From Asterias amurensis (Eukaryota > Echinodermata > Asteroidea > Forcipulatida > Asteriidae): a stretch of 64,000 nucleotides of DNA. The notes beneath the pieces were generated by a model. It did no database searches. It had not been told where the DNA came from and saw only the letters and a program-made list of their open reading frames with translations. Below are positions 49,283 to 58,000 of the stretch, one piece after another; positions within the stretch are counted from its first letter, which is position 1, and each line of letters starts with the position of its first letter. Both the position numbers and the translations under genes were made by a program. Location: assembly GCF_032118995.1 (NCBI RefSeq), contig NC_092654.1, positions 12,594,284-12,658,283 on the forward strand. Reading direction: 5' to 3'.

Positions 49283-49640
49283 AAGGATTTGGGTACTTTT
49301 TCAAAATGTCCATAGATTTACATTAAACTAACAGGGTTTGAAGATAATGATAGTAAAAAGCTTCCCTTCAAATATTACTTACTGAGATGCTGTATTTTTT
49401 GAGAAATGAGGAAAACAATGTCATGAAAATACGTTTGTAAATACTTAAAATAATTTTGGTCTCATGAGACCAAAACTATTTTCATGACATTGTTTTATTA
49501 CTCATTTCCCAATAACTACGGCACCTCAGCACGTAATATTTTCAGGCAAGCTTTCTACTATAATTATCTTCAAACTGTGTAAGTTTAGTGTAAATCTGTG
49601 GACATTGTGTTTTTTGTTCTACAAAAAGTACACACATGAA
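49283..49640. mobile_element. GTCCACAGATTTACAT-family MITE
   Basis: Complete palindrome with centre TGGTCTCATGAGACCAAAAC. Confidence 0.75.
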
Positions 49641-50028
49641 AGCACATGGGCACATGGACCAATATCATAGAGCTGCTTTAAAAGAACATCAACTAACAGA
49701 AACAAAGTTTTGCTCGCCATAATGAGGTTACCAGTCAATCTACCATGTTGCATGTACAATTTGTGACTGGTAATCTTGTCATATCTCCTTAGCAGTCAAT
49801 GTCTGCTCAAGCACCTTGGTGAAATTTGGCCCTGTGGTTTTACCATAAATTTGCCACAAAGTTGAAATAAACACACACATTTTTTTATGGTTGAAGGCTC
49901 TTTATTTTTTGAAAACCAGTTGATTTTGACACATCCAAACCTTTTAAGAATAATTTCAATCACAATACACTACTTTACTTTTCTTTACAAAAACCCAACT
50001 ACATTACAAACTCTCAAAACCATCCTTA

Positions 50029-50718
50029 AAGGGACATGTTGCCTTGGATGGAGCGAGTCGGTCTATGAAAAGCATTTGAAAACGTTTGTTATGAAATGCA
50101 TGGTTATAGAAGGATGTTTCAAAAGTAGAATACAATGATCCACACAAATATGCCACAAAATTGCTCAGCTTTTATTTTGCGAACTAACACATTAGGCCTT
50201 TTTGTGGAGTGACAAAATTTTACTCCACAAAATGGCGTGCCATGTTAATTCACGATGTAAAAAGAAAACCATCCCAATGCAAGACATAGTTGTGTGGTCA
50301 TTATATTTATCTTCAAGTACGCGCTAATCCTCCAATCAGATTGGCAGAATGGAGTGGTGATAAAAACCTATATTGCACGGCTAATATCACTACCATGCGT
50401 CTTGTGTGTTCTATGTCACGCGCTAAGTTTGCTTGAAGATAAATACGTTATCACACGCGCGCTCGTGGAAATACGGAAAATATAGCGCGTCTGCGTCCCA
50501 TATCCAACTCGGCCTTCGGCCTTCGGCCTCGTTGGATATGGGACGCAGAAGCGCTATATTTTTCCGTATTCCACTCGCGCTTGTGTGATTACTTATAATA
50601 TAAACACCTTTCTATAACCGTAACCATTTTCACGGGTGGCATTTTATAACGAACGGTTTCAAACGCTTTTCGAAGACTAATTAGCCCGATTCAAGTCAAC
50701 GTGTCCTGTTAAAAAGGA
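50029..50718. mobile_element. PAL-3 copy interrupted by a strong hairpin element
   Basis: PAL-3 arms lie at 50029-50311 and about 50601-50718. The insert contains arms ATATAGCGCGTCTGCGTCCC and GGGACGCAGAAGCGCTATAT around a centre with three CGGCCTT repeats. Confidence 0.65.
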
Positions 50719-51420
50719 AAACAAATAAATAATGAGATCTACCTCTAGTGCTGGCACCTTTAAGGTTACGAAAGTGTTTTGAAACAAATATTCTGAAAGT
50801 TTACTTTTACTAAACCAAGACCGCTTTCCACACACTGTGTTTTCTTGATGTCGCTTTGAATAAAGTCTATTACAAACGTTGCTCTATTGTTGAAATCAAC
50901 AGTGCATCATACATTTTTAAAGATGCTGGATCTATTCATTTGGCCGATTTGTGCCGAAAAGATTTCGAGCCGGGTTTTTTTTCCAGAGAAAGTTAAATAT
51001 TGCACGAAAACATCCACAAGTGTGGAGTTAGAATGAATTATTGCACGTTACAGTACAGTCATTTTTGTGCGTGTGCGACAATTCTTGTTTGATGTATATT
51101 TTTTAGTTTTGAAACAACGCCATCTGTCTAAATTTAATCAGAGACAAAAAAATAATACAAAACTCATTTCCCCAAAAATCGGACCAAGAATCCTTTTTGG
51201 ATATGGTGGACACTATAGGAGTGTACTGTGTGGTTTGGGTATGTACAGACAAATGTATCCAAACCTAATAGTGATGTAGTATTGTGTCCACCATGCTTCA
51301 AAATGGCGGCTTATTACTTAACCCCGTATCACAATTGCATAACTGCACTAAAAAGAAATATCAATGCATAGGCGAAAATGTATAGTTGCGCAATAAACAC
51401 ATTACGTAACAACACAAGCC

Positions 51421-51510
51421 TAAAGCCCGGTGCATACTCCCTGCGAACGCGAGAATGCGATACGTATTTTGACGTCATAAATAGCAACAAATAATTCGGA
51501 GGAGTAGAGA
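51421..51510. mobile_element. Half of the GCCTGGTTCATACTT foldback
   Basis: AAGCCCGGTGCATACTCC, GCGAACGCGAGAATGC and TTTGACGTCATAAATAG correspond to one arm of 12040-12220. Confidence 0.5.
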
Positions 51511-51878
51511 AACGCCCGTGCTTTTTAGTACCGTGATTGTTTTGTACAAAATAATAAATATGTCCCTTTTAAAGATACATTTCCCATTGAGGCATTTTAC
51601 TTTAAGGTTGCACTTTAAGGAATGTTGTTCTTGTTTTCGTTAGGGTTGTTTTTACTGGCCATATTGTTTGATAAAACATGATTTTCTAGTCTCGTAGTTA
51701 TTATGATAAAATATCATATGCATTTTTTTTTTTACAGTCACTGACATTTCCCGTTGAACTTTTTCACTTTAATGATGCACTTTGAAATGTTGTTTTTGTT
51801 TTTGGTTATTGATTACCTTTGGTTAGGTTTTTTTTTTTTACTGGCCATATTGTTTGATAAAACAGACTTTTCCTGGTG

Positions 51879-52005
51879 CTAGTAACTCGCAGCACAGCTG
51901 CAGCAAGTTTCTATCGCAATCCACTCCCACTTGTAACCTCCTACGGTGTCGTCTTCAACGTAAGCAATCGTCCACGACGAACGGGATTTACACTCGGACG
52001 TTATT
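51879..52005 (-). CDS. Cystine-knot exon 2 (terminal)
   Basis: On the minus strand the acceptor is TCCCCGACCCACTACAG. In phase 2 it reads ITSECKSRSSWTIAYVEDD then TVGGYKWEWIAIETCCSC and AASY, stop TAG. The C-x29-C-C-x-C spacing with alternating beta-strand residues matches the last hairpin of neurotrophin and Spaetzle domains. Confidence 0.72.
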
Positions 52006-55000
52006 CTGTAGTGGGTCGGGGAGCAGAACAATGAAAAAGAACAGCAATTGGTGTGTTATTTAAACAAAATTAGCGTAAAGACTAGCAGCTTTGTCGTCTG
52101 AGGTTGAGTTTGACGCTATTTTGTATCGGGCAAGTCTCTTAAAGGCAGTGGACACTATTGGTAATTACTCAAAATAATTATCCTCATAAAACCTTCGCTC
52201 TCTGAAGTGACGTATAGTTTTCGAGAAAAAAGTAATTTTCAACGAATTTGATTTCGAGACCTCAAATTCTAAAATTGAGGTCTCGAAATCAAGCATCAGA
52301 AAGCACAAAGTGTTTTTTCTTTCATTATTATCTCGCAAGTTCTATGACCGATTGAGCTCAAATTTTCACAGGTTTGTTATTTTATGCAAATGTTGAGATA
52401 CACCAACTGTAATGACTAGTCTTTGACAATTACCAATAGTGTCCACTGTCTTTGAATGCACTGGACACCGTCCTTGCTGGGATATGTCAAAGACCAGTGT
52501 TCCCACTTGGTTGCAAAAAGTTGCAAAGAAAACAATGAGGTTTTTATTCTAACAATTATGTTGAATTATTACCAGTAGTGTACGGTGAAAATTACTTATA
52601 ATATTTGAATTGAATTCGAGACCTCAGCTGAGATCTAGAATTCAAACATCCTGAAAGCACACTTGTGCGACGAGGGTGTTTTTCTGCCATTATTCTCTCG
52701 CAACTTCGGCAACCAATTGAGTTCAAATTTTCACAGGTTTGCTATTTTATGCATAATATGTTGAGATACATCGAGTGAGAAGGCTGGTCTTTGGCATTCA
52801 CCAAAGGTGCCTTGCACTCTAAAACATTCAGAGTCAGAGTTTATCCAGATCCTGAGGGGTCTGGCCCATTTCTGGAATCTGAGTCATTATAACCTCAGAA
52901 AGAGATCAATCTTACACCAGAATACGAGTTAAAAACCCATGCTTTAATTACTTTCCGGGTCATTACTCGTTTTCAATTTATAAAGGGTGTATGAGAAGGT
53001 ATGTTTAATTTAGAAAAGCAGAATTATCTTGACAATACACCCCCATCCTCCCCTATGTCTAATCGAAACACTTCATCCCCGGGGTGCATGTTGCGCATGC
53101 CTGCCTGATAAGCGACCTTTCGAAACAATTTACCTCTATCAACAGCTTTATAGAAACAGTTTTGATTGACAATAAAAGTGAAATAGACTTGTAAAGAATA
53201 CAAATGCCGTTGCGTGGGTCTCATTTTCAAAAGATTTGGTAAACTGAGCATTGTTTTGTTTTTAAAAGATGCATCAACAAAAAATAATCTTCAGAAAATT
53301 TTGTTGGTAACTAATACAGCGTGCAGTGTTATTCAATTCAATTCAGTTCAACAACAACAAAATGTTTGAAAATTTAAAAACAACTTTTTAAAATAACAAC
53401 TTGGGCAACACTGCAAATAAAGACACTGGACACTATTGGAAATTGGTGTATCTCAACTTGGTGTATCTCAACATATGCATTAAATAACAAACCTGTGAAA
53501 CTTTGAGCTCAATTGGTCGTCGAATGTGCTAGATAATAATGAAAGAAAAAACACCCTTGTCACAGTAAGTTGTGTGCGATCAGATGCTTGATATCGAGAC
53601 CTTAAAATGCAATTCTGAGGTCTGGAAATCAAACTCGTGGAAAACTACATCACTTCAGAGGGAGCCGTTTCTCACAATGTTTTTTTACTACCAACCTCTC
53701 CCTTTTACTTGTTACCAAGTAAGGTTTTATGCTAATAATTATTTTGAGTAATTACAAAGAGTAATAGAGATACACCACTGCCTTTAAAGAAACAAGGGCA
53801 TGGGATCAACCAACCAAAATGATATTTTGCATTTTTGGTACACTTTTGAGTGACGTACCTGATTGACATGTGGTTGCACCTTTCTCCATTATTGCGACAC
53901 TTTGTGACATAAAAATGCTGGTCGGGATGGAGGTTGACGACCTGGTGAGTTCGTGTGATTCCTTGGACCTCCTCCTGCCAGCCACTATCGCTGGCGCATA
54001 TCTCAGTCAGGCGCCCACTGGCTGTTCTCTTCTCCTATACAGAGACAGACATAAGAAGAAAGGGAAGAATAAGAAACTAGACATTGAGAGTCTGTCTTGA
54101 CACAAACTTTAGCTGTTCTCTTCTCCTATACAGAGGTAATCATTAAAAGAAAAGAAGGGGAAGAAAAGAAACTAGACATTGAGAGTTTGTCTTGACAAAA
54201 ACTCTAGCTGTCCTCTTATTCATATTTTATGGAGGCTATCATTACAAGAAACGAAAGAGAAGAAAAATGAACTAGTAGTTGAGAGTTTGTCTTGACACAA
54301 ACTCTAGGTGCTCGTTAACAGCTGACGAAAATGTGTTTGCAAATTTAACACAGATTTAACACAGTAAATAATTTTAAATTTGATTGGGGTTTGCACCTCA
54401 ATGTTTGACTTCAATTCTTAACGTTTTGAAAACCTACAAACAGGGACAAATTTACGTTTGGCCCAGTAGTTCCCCCCCCATAATACACTTCAACTTCTGA
54501 GGTAAAAGGTTGCACAGGATGGAATCGATACTTTACTATCATCGTGTGATAACAAAGTAACTCGCATTTTGTCATCATTTTGTTGTACCACCGTCATGTT
54601 GTTGTGGTTGGTCCCGATTTGTAAGCTATTAGGGGAGAATAATTGCTCTGCTCTATTAAAGGCAGTGGACACTATTGGTAATTACTCAAAATAACTATCG
54701 GTGAGATACACCAAGACTGGATTGTGACAATTGCCAATAGTGTCCAGAGTCTTGAATGTAAAAGAGTGAAACATTCACTCTCTTGTCCGAGTGGTGTCAA
54801 TTTCGCGAATTGAGAGTGAAATTTAATCTATGTTTTTCACTCTCTTTATGTAAAAGAGTGAAAAAACACTCATTTTGGCCGCCATACCACTATTGGAAAG
54901 AGCCTCATAGCGGACAACTCTTTTTGAAAAACGGGTAGCCTACTTTCAACTTTTTGAGTGAAGGTCGTTCCAATTTCACTCAAAAAGAGTGACACGGGTT

Positions 55001-58000
55001 AACTTTCACTCTGAAAAGAGCGAACTGGCACCATACTCGGACAAGCGAGTGAAAGTTTCACTCTTTTACATTAAGGAGTAGAGCTCTGCTTGGAATCTCT
55101 ATACATTTTAAATCCACGATCTGGATTAATGGAAAATGATTCTGTTATGGAGCCTATACCCTTCATCAAGGGGATTTGATTTATCCGCAATTTCCGTAGC
55201 AATTTGTACTTCCTTGTTGGCGAGTGTTGTATTCACAGGGATTCAAACTGGGGGGGGGGGGCTCTCTCTAGTTCATGATTTCTCAACAGTAATTTCATCC
55301 GATCTTATTCCAGAAGATCTAGAGAAGAAAATAGGAAATTGCCAAGTTGACCTTTCTTCGCAAACACCATCACATTCATTTTGATAAAAGTATATTTTCG
55401 GCACGGTATGAACAGTGGCTCCCGAATCCCGCAAGATCTGCAAACTGGCCAGAATCTCTTGGGCAATCAGAAATCAAACCACCGTAAAACATGCAGATCG
55501 AAAACACCACAAATAAAAAAAAACAAAAAAAAAAACTGTAATCTGTGTATAGGCCGCTGTTCGGTTAAGACAGTCAAACCTTTGGGTTAACTCACATTTA
55601 TAGTTATAGTTATAAGCACGTTTTAATTTATTAGAAATGTTATGACAAAATATACTGTTTGTCAGACACTTATTATGAAGAGTTTTGTAGATTTTGCATT
55701 ATTTTGACCATGACATGAATCCCCCCTCGCTGTTAAAGGCAGTGTACACTATTAGTAATTGTCAAAGACTCACAGTTGGTATCTCAACATCAGCATAAAA
55801 TAACAAACCTGTGAAAATGTGAACTTAATCGGTCATCGAACTTGCAAGATAATAATGTAAGAAAAAACACCCTTGTCACACGAAGTTATGTGCGCTTAGA
55901 TGGTTGATTTCGAGACCTCAAGTTTAGCGAGACCTCAAGTTCTAAACTCGAGGTCTTTAAATCAAATTCGTGGAAAATTACTTCTTTCTCGAAAAACTAT
56001 GGCATTTCTGAGGGAGCCGTTTCTCACAATGTTTTGTACCATCAATCTCTCCCCATTACTCGTCACCAAGAAAGGTTTTATGCTAATAATTATTTTGAGT
56101 AATTACCAATAGTGTCCACTGCCTTTAATGAAGATTAATCGTATGATGTGGTTTAATCTATAGGTAGTTTCAAGCGTTAAATTATTGAGAGAGAAAAAAG
56201 GAATACCACAGAGCAATGCTTTCAGAAGAAGCGCGGTTTTGTGTGATTTTCTTTTACTCGTTTCTCAAAAACTAAATCACCTTTTCAGAAAGTCATATTT
56301 GAGGGAAGCTTGTTTCTACCATCATCATCTTTAAGCCGTGTAAGTTTAATGTAAATCTGTGGACTTTTGTGTCTTGTGTCGTACAAAAAGTAGCCAAATC
56401 CATTAACTGCCCATTGATTTGATGACAATCACTGTATCGAAAGAACAACAATATGATCTTTTCAAAAATTCACTTTAATTTTTTAAATAATATGGCGTTT
56501 CCGGTCAATTTCAGCGAACAATAAAGTCTTACTGACATTCAAAATCCACGAATGTTTTCCCCGAATTAATTCACAATTTTTCGCGTTATTTCAAAATCAA
56601 ATTCGTTTCGTATGCTTTCTTTCTTCCCAATACAGGTTCATTTCAATTCATTTAAAATTATTGTTTTTTCGTTCTCTTTTTTTCTTTTGCATTTTTTAGT
56701 GGAATACGAATGCCTACCTTCAGCTCCACTGAGTTTCTGCATTTCTATGTTTTCTTTCTTGTAGCCCTTTACCTATAGTGGCTTTTAGCCTCGTTTTGGG
56801 CGAATTGCATAAAAAAAAACTCACTAAATTTGTTTCTGTTGTTCTCTCTGTCCTCAGATTGCTTTGTTCTCCGGATCGCTTTGTTCTTGCTTTGTACAAG
56901 CCCGTGCTCGTCAGTAGATATTCACCGAGTGGATGACGGTGTGGATGACGTCATCGTCATCGATGGAATGGATTGTGAGTATTGTAACTGACAAATTGTG
57001 TTTGTTTGTTTTGTGTTTTTGTTTGTTTGTCTGTTGTTTGTTGTTTTGTTTGTATTCTTTTTAATTTTATTTTGTATTTATTTATAGACGATCTTTCGGT
57101 GAAGAAAACTTGGCAAAGCTCCAAACAGGGAATGTAAACACCAAGCTCGTAACGTTGGTTTATCTTCTGTTTGGTATTTTTAGACTACACACGATCGCGG
57201 GCGTCTTACAGATTCTCATTAACATCAACCTTCTTTGATATATTATTCGTGGAGTTTTGGGAGCATTATAAAATATTAGCTGTAAAAATCAAACAGGCGC
57301 GAACGGTAAACAAAAATGATAGATGTGGTGTTTATAAAGTTGCCTTTACACACACACAATTTGCACCTGTTTTGTTTGACCCCCGCATTGACGTCATAAT
57401 GTTTGATGAAAATAGATAGAAATTGCACAAATAAAGAATTTGTAACTCTGTAATTAGACGACAATACTTTTCTAGTCATCATGAAGTCAGCCTCGAACCC
57501 ACAACCGTGTGATTGCACTTCCTGCAGTCTAACCACTGGACCACGGTGACACAGTGTGCCCGATTTCATAAAGCTGCATAAAATTCTGCTAACCAAATAT
57601 TTTGTCTTAGCGAGAAATGACCGAAGTACCAGTATCAGCAAAAGTAACTGTATGGCATTCTGGCTGGTAATCTATTTTTTTTTTTTTTTTTTACTAAGAT
57701 ACAGTATGTTCGTGCTGAGCAAGTTTTTGTGCTACCAGACTTTAAAAAATTGGGCCAAGATGTTGAACGATGGAGGGATTTTTATTTGTTATTCTCACCC
57801 GATTGTCGGGGTAGTCTTCTGAACTTTCAGGCCAGTATTTGGCAAAGTCAGGTTTGGTCTTGCTGAAGGCTATCCGATTGTTGTTCAGTGCCGGATGTTT
57901 CAGGATCTCATCATAGAAGCCGGTGATCTTCTCATGTAAAATCTCCCCTTGTCTTTTGCTGAGCTCGATGTGGCCCTCCGACTGTATCTCGCCGATTAGC

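Larger units (their letters stand above)
43890..51878. other. Spacer upstream of the cytokine 3' exon
   Basis: The individual repeats are listed separately. 47000-47860 and 50720-51400 hold nothing I can identify. A tRNA-like B-box (GTGGGTTCGAATCTCGG) lies at 44187-44205. Confidence 0.45.

Noticed and set aside
53024-53251. Minus-strand open frame of 75 residues between the two cystine-knot exons
   Set aside because: It lies in the intron, has no good splice sites and cannot be inserted without losing the perfect phase between 53859 and 52005.
53870-54100. Plus-strand frame opposite the cystine-knot exon
   Set aside because: It is the complement of a well-supported minus-strand exon and runs into the tandem repeats.
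54490-54672. Minus-strand segment after CTCCCCTAATAG that could be an extra cytokine exon
   Set aside because: The acceptor is fair, but there is no usable donor before the stop, and the 57799 to 54034 join is already in phase and forms the cleavage site.
55136-55384. Plus-strand frame with a hydrophobic start, and a minus-strand frame with CDGVCEERSTW in the same region
   Set aside because: A long G-run interrupts it, there are no matching splice sites in the right phase, and neither fits the flanking genes.
57276-57641. Minus-strand frame of 121 residues
   Set aside because: It runs through a tRNA-like SINE remnant and has no domain or splice support.
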